Origin: Megalopta genalis
Taxonomy: Eukaryota > Arthropoda > Insecta > Hymenoptera > Halictidae
NCBI RefSeq assembly: GCF_051020955.1
Contig: NC_135014.1
Location: forward strand, 2,426,501-2,490,500
Direction: 5' to 3'
DNA: 64,000 nucleotides
Both the position numbers and the translations under genes were made by a program. The notes beneath the pieces are model-generated. The model ran no database searches. It was not told where the DNA came from and saw only the letters and a list, made by a program, of their open reading frames with translations. The first letter of the stretch is position 1, and each line of letters starts with the position of its first letter. This document shows, one piece after another, positions 1 through 11,239 of this stretch.

Positions 1-120
1 GAATTAAGAGAGCCCCGGGCCGGGTTTACGAGCGTCGTTCTTGCCGTTTCTTCGGCGACCCGGAATTCTCCTTTTTCGATAAGTCTCTCGCCGTCGAGTT
101 CGCCTTCGCGGGATCGTTCG
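1..120. other. single-copy GC-rich flank
   Basis: Short non-repetitive stretch before the first satellite. I see no coding or RNA signal. Confidence 0.5.
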
Positions 121-1180
121 AGTGAAAAACCATTCGAACAAAGAATTTATCGAATCATTCGAGTGAAACGTTATTGGAAGAACGAATTTTTCGAATCGTT
201 CGAATAAAAAACGATTCGAGCAAAGAATTTATCGAATCATTCGAGTGAAAAGTTATTGGAAGAACGAATCTTTCGAATCGTTCGAGTGAAAAACCATTCG
301 AACAAAGAATTTATCGAATCATTCGAGTGAAACGTTATTGGAAGAACGAATTTTTCGAATCGTTCGAATAAAAAACGATTCGAGCAAAGAATTTATCGAA
401 TCATTCGAGTGAAAAGTTATTGGAAGAACGAATCTTTCGAATCGTTCGAGTGAAAAACTATTCGAACAAAGAATTTATCGAATCATTAGAGTGGAAAGTT
501 ATTGGAAGAACGAATTTTTCGAATCGTTTCAGTGAAAAACTATTCGAACAAAGAATTTATCGAATCATTAGAGTGGAAAGTTATTGGAAGAACGAATCTT
601 TCGAATCGTTCGAGTGTAAAACGATTCGAATAAGGAATTTATCGAATCATTCGAGTAAAGTCATTGGAAGAACGAATTTTTCGAATCATTCGAGTGTAAA
701 ACGATTCGAATAAGGAATTTATCGAATCATTCGAGTGAAAAGTTATTGGAAGAACGAATTTTTCGAATCGTTCGAATAATAAACGATTCGAATAAAGAAT
801 ATATCGAATCATTCGACTAAAAAGTCATTGTAACAACGAATATCTCTAATCATTCGACTGAAAAATGATTCACGACGAATTCATCGAATCATTCGAATAA
901 AAAGTTATACCGTTAACAACGAACTTTTCGAATCGTTCGAATGAAGAATTTACTGAGTCATTCAACTAAAAAGTCATTGTAACAACGAATATTTCGAATC
1001 ATTCGAGTAAAAATGTATATCATAACAACGAACTTTCCGAATCGTTCCAGTAAAAACTGATTCGAGTAAAGACTCGTTCGAGCAAAAAATCACTCGACTA
1101 AAGAATGATTCTAATAAACTCATAGAACAATATACGACGAACAACGAATCGTTTGAATAAAACATTCGACTAAAATCAAT
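121..1180. repeat. 82-bp satellite with 164-bp higher-order unit
   Basis: Monomers of 82 bp start at about 121, 203, 285, 367 and 449. They are built from TTCGAA-rich words such as AAGAATTTATCGAATCATTC and GAACGAAT. Odd and even monomers differ at fixed sites (CATTCGAACAAAG versus GATTCGAGCAAAG), so the real unit is a 164-bp dimer. The dimer 121-284 is repeated essentially without change at 285-448. After about 780 the copies decay and shorten towards 1180. The open frame at 420-713 is only the array read through. Confidence 0.9.
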
Positions 1181-1385
1181 TCATTCGCGCTCGATTATCT
1201 TCGATAAATATTTCTTCGAAACAGTACCTGTCGGAATAATGCCGGATTCCGCAAAACGCAACGATGAAAACGGTGCAAAATGAATGCGCAAGAAGGAACC
1301 CGGTGTGTTTCTCGCTTCAAGGCGAGAATCCATTGGTTCGCGCGATTTATCCATTCACGGCAAAATAATAGATAGAAGATTAGAG

Positions 1386-1735
1386 GAGAGCAAAGAGAGA
1401 GCGAGAGCGAGAGAGAGAGAGGGAGAGAAAGAGAGAGCGCGAGAGACAGAGCGCGCGAGGGAGAGGGAGAGAAAGAGAGAGAGCGAGATAGAGCGCGAGA
1501 GACAGAGCGCGCAGGAGAGAGAGCAGGAGAGAGAGCGCGCAGGAGAGAGAGCGCGAGAGAGAGACAGCGCGCAGGAGAGAGAGCGCGAGAGAGAGACAGC
1601 GCGCAGGAGAGAGAGAGCGCGAGAGACAGAGCGCGTAGGAGAGAGAGCGCGCGAGGGAGAGGGAGAGAAAGAGAGAGAGGGAGATAGAGCGCGAGAGAGA
1701 GAGCGCGTAGAAGAGAGAGCGCGCGAGAGAGAGAG
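1386..1735 (+). repeat. polypurine (GA)n tract with GCGC interruptions
   Basis: About 350 bp, nearly all GA on the plus strand, with recurring variant blocks such as GAGAGACAGAGCGCGCAGG. Frames across it encode only Arg/Glu (plus) or Ser/Leu (minus) and are not genes. The same variant blocks recur at 37796-38075, and their complements at 21958-22200. Confidence 0.9.
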
Positions 1736-1739
1736 CGAC

Positions 1740-2220
1740 GAGACGCGGCGGGGTCGGCCGGGTCGCTCGATACTCGAGGCGATAGGATCGATCGGGTCAG
1801 TGAATGATCCAGCTCGCGGGCCGATATCAGCCTCCCCCACCCCCACCCTGGCGGCGTTATCGTCGGCGTTCTGTTGGCGGGTCGTTTGAATTTTCGCACG
1901 AGCGGATATCGGGCCGAACATATCGCTGCGACGCGGCGCGGCGCGGTGCGGCGTGCACGGAGAGGCGAATATGGTATGACAAACCGACGCGCGGAATGTC
2001 CGCACACATCCATCGCCGTCTCGTATCTCGCGTGTTTCGTCCCATCCCGCCTTCCGTTTTCCTGCGCGCCTTCGCTTTTCCCCTCTGAACAAGCTTTCAC
2101 GGGTCGGGCTCTCCCCCCTTTCCCCCCCAATATTCCCAGCCCCGTCACGCTCTACCTTGGTTAGTTTAGGCACACCCTTCCACGGGAAACGAGATTTCGC
2201 CTGATCTTTCGGTAATGTTC
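1740..2220. other. GC-rich single-copy segment, no gene seen
   Basis: CpG-rich, non-repetitive sequence. Open frames exist on both strands at once, which is expected from base composition. No domain is recognisable. Confidence 0.5.
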
Positions 2221-2225
2221 TTTCC

Positions 2226-2227
<2 letters not shown>

Positions 2228-2267
<40 letters not shown>
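2228..2267. repeat. (CT)n microsatellite
   Basis: About 20 uninterrupted CT dinucleotides. Confidence 0.95.
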
Positions 2268-2273
<6 letters not shown>

Positions 2274-2500
2274 TGTTTCAACGCCGACCGACCCGTACCG
2301 CTCGGCTGTTTTACGTTCACCAGTGAATCGACCGACCCATCGTGCTCAACTGTTTTACGTTTACTCTCGTGAATCCATCCGTAGCGTTCAACTGTGTTCT
2401 ACGTTTATTCGCGAGCCGGCCCAACAGTGTTCGGCTGTTTTACGTTCGTTCGCGAAGCAACCGATGCTCTTCGGATATTCTACGTTCATTTGTGAACCGA
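2267..2500. repeat. degenerate ~43-bp tandem repeat
   Basis: The word TGTTTTACGTTC or a close variant begins near 2267, 2307, 2351, 2393, 2436 and 2476. Each is followed by a CGTGAATCGACCGA-like segment. Copies are well diverged. Confidence 0.75.
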
Positions 2501-2501
2501 T

Positions 2502-2518
2502 ATTTTTGGGACACCCTG
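2502..2518 (-). mobile_element. solo terminus of the TA-flanked MITE family
   Basis: TTTTTGGGACACCCTG followed by TA matches the right terminus of the full elements at 10763, 13646, 26555 and 61879. No matching left end lies nearby, so this is a remnant at best. Confidence 0.35.
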
Positions 2519-2639
2519 TATATTGATCGTTGAAAATGGATACTTTTAATGGCGTTGAACGATATCTGAACTAATTTGTTATGTAATGTATTATGTGCTC
2601 GTGATAAAAGTAACGCGACGACGACGATAATCCAATATA

Positions 2640-3290
2640 TATGTATATAATTTATAAATATATAAGATTTATAAAATATATAAATTTATAAATAATTATA
2701 GATAATATTATTTTGTAAATGATTTATGGGTAATTGAAATTTATAAATAATGATATAAATACTATATAAATAGTAAATAGTAATAAATAATGGAAAATAA
2801 TAAGTAATAATAAGTAATAATAAATAATAGTAAATAACAAATGATAATAACAAATGATAATAGTAAGTAAGAAATAATTATAAATAATTTATAAATAATG
2901 ATATAAATATTACATAAATAATAAATAACAATAAATAATAGTAAATAATAAATAGTAATAAATAATAGTAAATAATAAGTAATAATAAATAATAGTAAAT
3001 AATAAAGGATAATAAATAATAGTAAGTAGTAAATAATGATAAATAATAGTAAGTAATAAATAATAATAAATAATAGTAATTAATAAGTAATAATAAACAA
3101 TAGTAAGTAATAAATAATAATAAACAATAGTAAGTAATAAATAATAATAAACAATAGAAAGTAATAAATAATAATAAACAATAGTAAGTAATAAATAACA
3201 ATAAACAATAGTAAGTAATAAATAACAATAAACAATAGTAAGTAATAAATAATACTAAATAACAGTAAATAATAAATGTTACTCATAAAT
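2640..3290. repeat. AT-rich array with 27-bp monomer
   Basis: AT-rich sequence resolves from about 2880 into a 27-bp monomer containing AACAATAGTAAGTAATAAAT. The monomer is nine codons long, so minus-strand frames stay open as a nine-residue Tyr/Leu/Ile repeat. It is not a protein gene. Confidence 0.85.
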
Positions 3291-3299
3291 ATATAAAAT

Positions 3300-3780
3300 T
3301 ATTCACTACGAATCCGAAACGATCGCCGCGTAAATCCGGGTACACAGTGTCGGAAAGAATTACGAATGCTGGTCGAGTTCCGGCACGACTGTCGTCGACA
3401 TCGCAGTCGAATCAACACAGTCTGCGGGGAATCGCGCGGCAAGTGGAAGCGAGAGATAGCTTCGAAGCACGATGCACGAAGCGCGCACGAAAGGATGACG
3501 AAGGAGTGGGGGGGGGGGCGCCGTTTCACCGAAGCGCGCACGCCCTTTTCGCGTCGCACAAGGAGCGTTTCTCCGCCACGGCGGGAAAAGGAAGTCGTCG
3601 TGAATAGGCTTTCCCTAAACAGGACCCGAGTTTTCTCAGGCAGGCAAAACGCGCGCGCGGCTTGTACCGGTGGTCCGTGGGAACCGTTCGCTCGTGCACG
3701 CTCCGACAGGCACAGGATATATCGACGTTTGTCTGACTAGCGCGACGCGCGCTACGACGACCGCCGCTTTTAAGGGCCGG
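3300..3780. other. GC-rich single-copy block with an 11-G run
   Basis: Non-repetitive, CpG-rich. A homopolymer of 11 G lies at 3508-3518. Overlapping frames on both strands show no recognisable domain. Confidence 0.5.
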
Positions 3781-3890
3781 TTCCCGAACCGAACGGCGTT
3801 TTTGTCTTCCGTAAAACCGGCTCGCGGCTTCCGTGGAAATATTTCGTAAAGGCGGAGCCTTCCGAAGCGTTATATTCGAACGAGAGCGCC

Positions 3891-4010
3891 GATATTTGGC
3901 AATTTTTTTGGCGACGCAAGACCTCGATGATCTTTATCGCCATTTTGCACATATATTCTTCGACATTTCAAGATACGAAATTAATTGATCGATTGATTAC
4001 GTTTTATCGA
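3891..4010 (+). repeat. left arm of an old inverted repeat
   Basis: The reverse complement aligns with 4872-5003. Shared words include TCGATAAAACGT, AAGAATATATG, TCGAGGTCTT and AAAAAAATTGCCAA in the same order. The arms flank the 24-bp AT minisatellite and its AT-rich margins, like a decayed element with long terminal inverted repeats. Confidence 0.65.
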
Positions 4011-4189
4011 ATTTGATAGCGCAGTTTTTTCTGCGTTTTTTTCTTTCGATTTAGAACGAAAAATCGAACGATTTTATTAATTTTCATCGCGACAGTATTA
4101 CGCGTCGTATGAACTAATAATAACGATATCTTAACAATAACATGAATAAAAGCATAACATAAATAAAATAACATGTTGTTTGTATAATG

Positions 4190-4685
4190 AACTATGAATT
4201 ATTTAAACCATGTTTATTGCGTAATTGAGGTAGAGATTTATGGCGAAATTTATTATTATTATATTATTAAAATTTACTATTATTTTATTATTACAATTTA
4301 TTATTATTTTATTATTAAAATTTGCTATTATTTTATTATTACCATTTATTATTATTTTATTATTAAAATTTACTATTATTTTATTATTACAATTTATTAT
4401 TATTTTATTATTAAAATTTGCTATTATTTTATTATTACAATTTGCTATTATTTTATTATTACAATTTATTATGATTTTATTATTAAAATTTACTATTATT
4501 TTATTATTACAATTTATTATTATTTTATTATTAAAATTTGCTATTATTTTATTATTACAATTTATTATTATTTTATTATTACAATTTACTATTATTTTAT
4601 TATTACAATTTATTATTATTTTATTATTAAAATTTACTATTATCTTATTATTAAAATTTATTATTATACTATTTATTTATTTATC
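4190..4685. repeat. 24-bp AT minisatellite
   Basis: About 18 copies of a 24-bp monomer alternating between an AAATTTACTATTATTTTATT form and a CAATTTATTATTATTTTATT form. Because 24 is divisible by three, all forward frames stay open as an eight-residue Ile/Leu/Phe repeat. This explains the apparent 184- and 152-codon frames, which are not genes. Confidence 0.9.
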
Positions 4686-4871
4686 CGTGTTCGAATAATT
4701 TACAGTGGAACATTCGTATCTCCGACAATGTTGCTATTGTTAAGATAAAGTTCACGAAGAAAACGTTTGATTTTTCATCCGGAATCCAAGGGAAAAAAAC
4801 GTTAGAAATGCTTGCATCCCGTCGACGAGTAGTTCCACAAGGACTGCTCCGTTAAATAATTCGTTTGAAAG

Positions 4872-5003
4872 TCGATAAAACGTGACGTGTTTCACGAACG
4901 ACCAAAAAAAAACATTTCTTATCTCGAAACGTTAAAGAATATATGCGCGAAGTGACGATGAATTTCGTCGAGGTCTTACGTTGTAAAAAAATTGCCAAGT
5001 ATC
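4872..5003 (-). repeat. right arm of an old inverted repeat
   Basis: Partner of 3891-4010 in opposite orientation. The best-conserved core is at about 4933-5003, from AAGAATATATG to AATTGCCAAGTATC. The outer part carries an extra A-rich segment. Confidence 0.65.
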
Positions 5004-5024
5004 ACCATTCGTCTGAACGCTTCA

Positions 5025-5048
5025 CCCGAGTCCCCCCTCCCTCCCCCC
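5025..5048 (-). other. potential G-quadruplex on minus strand (i-motif on plus)
   Basis: Four C-tracts (CCC, C6, CCC, C6) are separated by loops of 4, 1 and 1 nt, which fits the usual intramolecular G4 pattern on the complementary strand. Confidence 0.5.
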
Positions 5049-5134
5049 TTAACGGGGAGGGTCCCGCGTTCCTCTCGTCGACGAAACTTACCTCGGTTTC
5101 CTCCGCGCGGCGGAATACAGCGACCGTAAAAAAA

Positions 5135-5160
5135 ACACACGCGCGCGCGCGCGCGTACAC
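5135..5160. repeat. alternating (CA)(CG)n Z-DNA-prone tract
   Basis: Uninterrupted purine/pyrimidine alternation with a (GC) core of about eight dinucleotides flanked by CA repeats. Confidence 0.6.
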
Positions 5161-5860
5161 AAAAATGCGAAAACTCCGGGGCTTTTTTATTTTTTATCTA
5201 AACAAGCGATTCGACGAACGGCGGTCATAAACTTCGTCGGGCCATCCGCGGGTATCATCCACTGTCGAATACGCGCGGATGGAGTCGGGCCGGGTCCATT
5301 CATCCGATCCGAGCGGAAAAATCCATTTCGGATTATCGAGCCGGATCGTCGCGTATAACGAGCGCGAAACGCGGAAATATAATTTCATTCCGTCGAAATG
5401 ATAAAGGGGCAGGGGTGGGGAGGAGCGATGAGGAGGGGGGAGCGGGCGCGGGCGACCGGGCCGAGCGAGAGCGAAAAATCCGAAATATTAGGACCCCCCA
5501 TGAATTTCACATTTTCCGTGCATTTGTTGCCGCCGGAGAATTTTTATTTCCGCCCCTCCATCCACGGATTGAATATTTTCCGCTCGGAGCTTTTTCCCGT
5601 TTCGCGGCATTAGCCGGTGTCATTAAAATGATCTATTCGCCGGGAGAAAAAGTCCTTCGCCGGCGGATTTCGGCTCGTTGTTAGACCCGCGGATCTCTCT
5701 ATGCAGATCCAATTTTTTTATAGCCGCGCGATAAACGCGCCCCGTTGATTGGAATGTTTATAGATTGTATGTTAATAGGGAGAGTAATATTAATTCTCGT
5801 GGATGAATTTGGGTTATGGTTTTTTCCGTTGTGACAGAGAAATGGTATTTGCGTTAAATT
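5161..5860. other. GC-rich single-copy segment with G-tract cluster
   Basis: Non-repetitive. Four G-runs at 5406-5409, 5412-5415, 5417-5420 and 5435-5440 could form a quadruplex with one long loop. No coding or RNA gene recognised. Confidence 0.45.
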
Positions 5861-5867
5861 TATGTTA

Positions 5868-6240
5868 TATATTATAATATTTATTTATATATAATATATA
5901 ATATTTATTTATATATAATATATATATAATATTTATTTGTATATAATATATATAATATTTATTTATATATAAGATATAGTATTTATTTATATATAATATA
6001 TAATATTTATTTATATATAATATATATAATATTTATTTGTATATAATATATATAATATTTATTTATATATAAGATATAGTATTTATTTATATATAATATA
6101 TAATATTTATTTATATATAATATATATAATATTTATTTGTATATAATATATATATAATATTTATTTAAATATAAGATATAGTATTTATTTATATATAATA
6201 TATAATATTTATTTATATATAATATATGTGATATATATCA
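5868..6240. repeat. AT array with ~100-bp higher-order period
   Basis: Built from ATATTTATTTATATATAATA modules. The marker AAGATATAGT recurs at 5971, 6071 and about 6173, giving a repeat unit of 100-102 bp. Confidence 0.85.
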
Positions 6241-7260
6241 TATTTAATATTATATATTAAATTTATTATTAAATAACCGAATATTTATTTTTTACAATAC
6301 TCTGGTAGCCAAACGTTTTATTATCTAAGCATTGTATTATTTCGATACATTCTCGCCTAGGTGAAAACTCGAATGAAATTGTTAACTAATAAAATGTTTC
6401 GGTATTAAAATATTACGAAAATAAACTCTCAAATAAGAGGAGTCTCTAATGTATTTAATTTTTAATGCTCAATCCGAGATAAATCATATCACATATCTTT
6501 TACATATTTATCGCAGGGATGAGTGCAGATTTAGTCTAGCACGATAGCTAATTAACTGTTCTATTATTCAGGCACTTATGCATCTCTGAGTAATTCCGAA
6601 AATCGACGCTCTACTGTAATAGTTATTTGATGTGTTTATAATAAAAATGAGAATAAACGGCATAAACGCGGAAACGGAGTGTCGTTGATAGAAGAAGAAT
6701 TAAGAATAATGTTGCATCGCTTCCACTGTATTAGCGTCGTTAAAAATAATTGTATAATAAATATAATATATACTGTTTTTATAGAATGAATGAGGATAAT
6801 TTTTATTTTGCGTAAGTTGAGCATAAAATTTTCCCACAACTTCAAACCAATTATTTCCGGTTGAACCAAACAATCCACGTAAAAATCTGCACTCTAATTA
6901 TTAAGAAATAGTTGCTTCGTTCAGTCTCCTTATCATCGCTAGACCGCTGATCATTATGCGAAATAAATATTACGCGAGTCAATTGCAAGAAATATAAATC
7001 AGAGAAAAGTAATTGTCAAATTATTTTAAGGATACTGTCATTGCATTGATTTCGACGAATCGCGACAGTTCAATTATTTCTTAATCAAGCGTCATTTTAG
7101 TCTCGTACACGACTCGTACTCGTTTTTCTCACGAACGCGCAAGATCCGCGGTCTAATCCTCGCCATCAATAAATGCTCGCTATTTTAAACAATCCTTTTA
7201 ACCAGTCCCGCCGACGAACAACAAAACCGAAGCTCCCGGTAATCGCCCAAAAGCCTCTGT
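6241..7260. other. AT-rich single-copy sequence, nothing recognised
   Basis: No tandem structure, transposon end or credible coding frame seen. Frames over 60 codons here lack any domain. Confidence 0.5.
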
Positions 7261-8540
7261 CCGACTATGTATTCGTTTACCCGCACCACCGACTCCTCAC
7301 GCTGCCTCAATAAACACTCGTGCTCCGCGTCATTCGCTCGCGATTTCCTCGTCCCGGATTTTCCGCGAACGTTCAAGGGGGACCGACGAGTCCCCCGGCG
7401 CCCTTTGTCCGCCCCTGGTTATTTTTTCAAGGGTGGTGCGTCCACTTCCGGCGCGCGGCGTTTCGAATCCCTTTCTTTCCGCGTTTCGACTTTCATGCTG
7501 CGACGTAAACAGCCGAGAGAGCCGGCTCTCTCTCTCTCTCTCTCTGGGTCTTCCGAAACCGGCAGCACCCCGCGACCCCCCTTTTGTCTACTTGTTCTTC
7601 TCCCAGCCGCGCACAAACCATCCCCCTCTTTTCAAACAGCATCCGACCCGGTTTTTTCCGCGCCTCGGCGAAACCTCCGGCGTATTCTCGTATCTGCATT
7701 TCTAGCCGCGTTTCCGCCCGTTCTCTCCGCGCCCCTCCCCCGCTCGAGTATCAGCCCCTCCGGGGCCCCCCGCGGCCTCCGCGCGACCCCACCGGCACTC
7801 GACCGTCCGCATTTGCATCCGCGTCCGTGCCCCTCCGCCTCTTTCGCGCGCGTTTCTCGCGTAATTATTTCTATCCACGATTGTCATGCAAATTTTTGCT
7901 GTTTTCCACCCCCCTCCTCGCCCCTGGCCCCTCGGTCCCTCTCGTAGTCTCTCTCTCCCCGTTGCACCGGGCGCCGAGCGCCGCCGTTGTCCGCGCCCTG
8001 TTCCCGTTGCCCCTTCCCGCGCCCCTCCGCTTTCTTGTTTCTTTCTCGCCCCGTCCGCTCGCCCGGCTCCTCTTTCACACCCTAATTTCGAGTATCGCCT
8101 GCGCCCCTTCTCTCCATCTCTCTCTCTCCCTCTTTCTTGCTTTCTCTTTCTCTCTCTCTCTCTTTCCCTTTCTCTCGGGCGCCCTTAATTCTGTCCATCG
8201 TCCCCGGTCCGCGAACTTTTCGACCATCCAGCTATTTGTTCGCCCGTGTCCTCCATTTTCTATTTTCTATTATCTCCGCGCTCTCTCCGGTCCTCTGTCC
8301 CCCTTTTTTTAGAGCTTCAACTCTGTCCGCCGTTTTTTAGAGCTTCGACTCTGTTCCCCTTCTTCGTCGCGCTCTACTTTTCTTTTCAGCGGTAACCCGG
8401 TCCCCCATTCAGAGCCACGACCGATTCGCCCTCTTTTTCTGCGAACTTTAACTCTTTGTCGACTCGATCACGCTTTCCTTCCAAATTTTAAGCTTGTATT
8501 ATATTTTTGTGGACCAGGTTTTTTCTCCGCGTTTGAAATC
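7261..8540. other. pyrimidine-rich GC block
   Basis: C/T-biased plus strand with small (CT)n tracts at about 7529-7549 and 8117-8170. Two plus frames stay open for over 220 codons (7267-7947 and 7584-8312), but they overlap each other and minus-strand frames. The products are Pro/Ser/Arg/Leu-rich, as expected from composition. I do not call a gene. Confidence 0.55.
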
Positions 8541-8544
8541 TGAC

Positions 8545-9185
8545 CCCCACTTTTTTCACAACATCGGTTTTCTTAGAAATTTAAGTCTCGACTGCTATTT
8601 TTGCTCACAACCCCCTTTTTGTGCAGATTTTAATCTTGTCGCACATTTTTGCTCAACCCTCTTTTTGGACAAATTTTAATCTTGCCCCCCATTTTGACTG
8701 AATCCCATTTTTGGGACAAATTTTAGCCTTGTCCCCCATTTTGACTAAATCCCCTTTTTGGGACAAATTTTAGCCTTGTCTCACATTTTTGCTCAACCCC
8801 CTTTTATGTACAAATTTTAATCTTGCCCCCTATTTTGACTGAATCCCCTTTTTGTTACAAATTTTAGCCTTGTTTCTCATTTTTGCTCAATCCCCTTTTT
8901 TGTACAAATTTTAGTCTTGTCTCACATTTTTGCTCAACCCCCTTTTATGTACAAATTTTAATCTTGCCCCCTATTTTGACTGAATCCCCTGTTTGGTACA
9001 AATTTTGCCTTGTCCCCCATTTTTGCTCAACCCCCTTTTTCGTCTAAAATATAACCTTGTCCCCCATTTTTGCTCAACCCCTTTTTTCGTCTAAATTTTA
9101 ACCTTGTCGCCCCTTTTCCATTTCACTCCGGTATTCTTCCAAAATTTTAATCTTGTTCGTTATTTTCATTCAACCCCTTTTTTCC
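8545..9185. repeat. ~47-bp minisatellite
   Basis: Tandem units of 47-48 bp of the type CCCCCATTTTGACTGAATCC followed by CTTTTTGGGACAAATTTTAG. About 13 copies, most regular between 8640 and 9050 and decaying at both ends. Confidence 0.85.
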
Positions 9186-9660
9186 TTCCAAGTTCGAAAC
9201 CAGTCCCCCGCCTTGCTTCATCCCCCCTTCGACCATCCAGTGTTTTGAATTAATTCGTTTTCGAGCAGCCTGTACTTTCAAACGAATTTTCCAGTGCCTC
9301 TTCCCCGTCCTCTTCTCTCTCGTGCTCTTTGTCTAGCTAGCGAAATCCATCCCCTGTCCACCCCCACTTTCAGAACGGACACAGTGCTCGACGTCTTCGG
9401 GGGCGGACTTCATTGTGAAGGGACGCATTAATTATTTATGGTCGCGAACGCTATATTGGCCGGGGAAAATGCGACGGGGGCTGCGGCGACTTAATGAGGA
9501 ATTTTGCATCCGGATCGGGGGCCCTGTTTACCTCGCCACCCCCCCTTCCACCCTCGGCCACTTAATCGCGGAATTATTTATGGGCTTTCCGAGGCTCATT
9601 TTAATCTGTAATTTCATTTCACCGTTCCCTTACCTCCCCCACGCCCTTCTCGCGCTCTTC
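9186..9660. promoter_or_regulatory. candidate conserved non-coding element
   Basis: Single-copy, non-repetitive segment between two low-complexity arrays. The word AATTATTTATGG occurs twice in the same orientation (about 9430 and 9572). It combines a homeodomain-type ATTA core with a TTTATGG (Caudal/Abd-B type) core. An ATTTTGCAT word lies between them. A regulatory role is inference only. Confidence 0.25.
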
Positions 9661-9664
9661 TACT

Positions 9665-9848
9665 TTCTTTCTCTCTCTCTCTTTCTCTTTCTTTTTGTCT
9701 CTCTTTCTCTCTTAGTCTTCCTCTCGTTTTTAGTCTCTCCCTCTCTCTTAGTATTTTTCTCTCTCGTAGTCTCTCTCTCTCTCTCTTAATCTCTCTCTCT
9801 TAGTTTCGCTCTCTCAGTCTCTCTGTTAGTCTCTCTCTCTCTCTCTCT

Positions 9849-9882
<34 letters not shown>

Positions 9883-10240
9883 GTCTCGCTCTCTCTTAGT
9901 TTCGTTTTCTCTTAGTATCGTTTTCTCTTAGTCTCTCTCTCTCTCTCTCTCTCTTAGTTTCGCTCTCTTTTAGTCTCTCTCTCTCTCTTAGTCTCGCTTT
10001 CTCTTAGTCTCATTCTCTCTTATTCTCACTTTCTCGTAGTCTCGCTCTCTCTCTTAGCCTCTCTCTCTCTTAGTGTCTCTCTCTTTCTCTCTCTTAGTCT
10101 TTCACTTTCTTAGTCTCCCAATCTCTCTCTCTCTCTCTCTCTTAGTCTCTCCCTCTCGATCTCTTAGTCTGTCCCTCTTTCTTTCTTTAAGTCTCCCTCT
10201 CTCCTTTAATCTCTCTCTCTCTTTCTCTCTCAGTCCCTCT
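9665..10240. repeat. long (CT)n tract punctuated by TTAGTCTCT
   Basis: About 570 bp of CT-rich sequence in which TTAGTCTCT or TTAGTTTCG recurs irregularly every 15-50 bp. Strong strand asymmetry. Confidence 0.95.
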
Positions 10241-10760
10241 TGATATCGAGCGATCCTCGAAGAGCACATTATTTGGTCGTTACACTGGAAATAGTCCGAT
10301 TTTATGGTGCACATCAAAGTCGAACTGTTACGTCTGCGGATTTACTATGTACCATTTTACAGTCTTAACTTTTGGACGTCCTATCTTTACTCTTTTAAAG
10401 ACCGGCTTGCTTGTATACAACTTTCGGTTCAGCATCTGCTAACGTAGCCTGCTCCTCTGAGTAGAAACATTAATATAATGCAGCTATTGCTGGATAGATT
10501 CGTCAAACAGATTAATCTTTATCACTTAACACGATCAATGTTGTGTTACAATACTACAACAGTACAACATATGTTACAATATTACAATACTACAACATGT
10601 TACAATACTACAATATCGCACATTTGACGCGTGATCAATTCCTTTGCTACATTTGCGAAATTAACAACGTTATTCCATACGTTAACAACGTTATTCATAT
10701 TCCTTCGATCCTCTAAAAATTGATTATCAAATACCAAATTGATTATCCAATTAATATCTA
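10241..10760. other. single-copy sequence, no gene seen
   Basis: Contains a short CAATACTACAA-type repeat at about 10545-10615. Otherwise unremarkable. Confidence 0.5.
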
Positions 10761-10762
10761 TA

Positions 10763-11127
10763 CAGGATGTCCCGAAAATGTCTCTTAATCTGGAAATGGG
10801 AAGTTCCTGAGGTCATTTGAAGCAACTTTTTGCTTTGCGAAAATTTTTTCCGAGGCTTCGTTTACGAGTTATTAACGGAAAACACTGACCAATAAGATGC
10901 GTGCTCGGCTGGCGCGCGGCGGCCCAGCTGACGAGTGCGCGGAGCCCACTTCCGCTCATTGGCTCGGCCGTCTTGCGCCAAATGATCTCGCCTCTGATTG
11001 GTCACTGTTTTTCGTTAATAACTCGTAAACAAAGCCGCGGATTGCATTTTCGCAAAGGAAAAAGTTGCTTCAAATGATCTCAGGAGTCTCGCATTTCCAG
11101 ATTGCGAGTCACTTTCGGGACACCTTG
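10763..11127. mobile_element. TA-flanked palindromic MITE, copy 1
   Basis: 365 bp. The left end CAGGATGTCCCGAAAATGTC and right end GGGACACCTTG are inverted copies flanked by TA on both sides (10761-10762, 11128-11129), as for Tc1/mariner-type insertions. The inverted arms run about 150 bp and include TTGAAGCAACTTTTTGCTTT and TTAATAACTCGTAAAC. Non-coding and presumably moved by a transposase encoded elsewhere. Confidence 0.85.
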
Positions 11128-11142
11128 TATAGATATTAATTC

Positions 11143-11239
11143 GAAGCCGCGGATTGCATTTTCGCTAAGGAAAAAGTTGCTCCAAATCACCTCAGAAATC
11201 CTCTACTTTCGGATTGCGAGACATTTTTGGGACACCCTG
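11143..11239 (+). mobile_element. solo right end of the same MITE family
   Basis: Starts at AAGCCGCGGATTGCATTTTC and ends GGGACACCCTG followed by TA. It repeats the last ~95 bp of copy 1 immediately downstream of it, so it may be a partial tandem duplication or a truncated insertion. Confidence 0.75.

Noticed and set aside
121..960. Heat-shock-element array suggested by many GAA/TTC words
   Set aside because: The spacing between GAA and TTC is mostly 3 bp or 0 bp, not the 2 bp of the nGAAnnTTCn consensus. The words follow from the satellite monomer.
1284..2320. Long open frames (200-320 codons) across the polypurine tract
   Set aside because: Products are only Arg/Glu or Ser/Leu repeats, open on both strands because (GA)n has no stop codons.
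4194..4748. 184-codon frame resembling a membrane protein
   Set aside because: An AT minisatellite whose 24-bp monomer is divisible by three. The hydrophobic repeat is an artefact.
7267..8312. 226- and 242-codon frames in a GC-rich block
   Set aside because: Pro/Ser/Arg/Leu-rich, overlapping each other and minus frames, with no domain. Explained by stop-poor C/T-rich composition.
9665..10240. TTAGG-type telomeric repeat suggested by frequent TTAG words
   Set aside because: The word is TTAGTCTCT inside (CT)n. No TTAGG tandem run is present.
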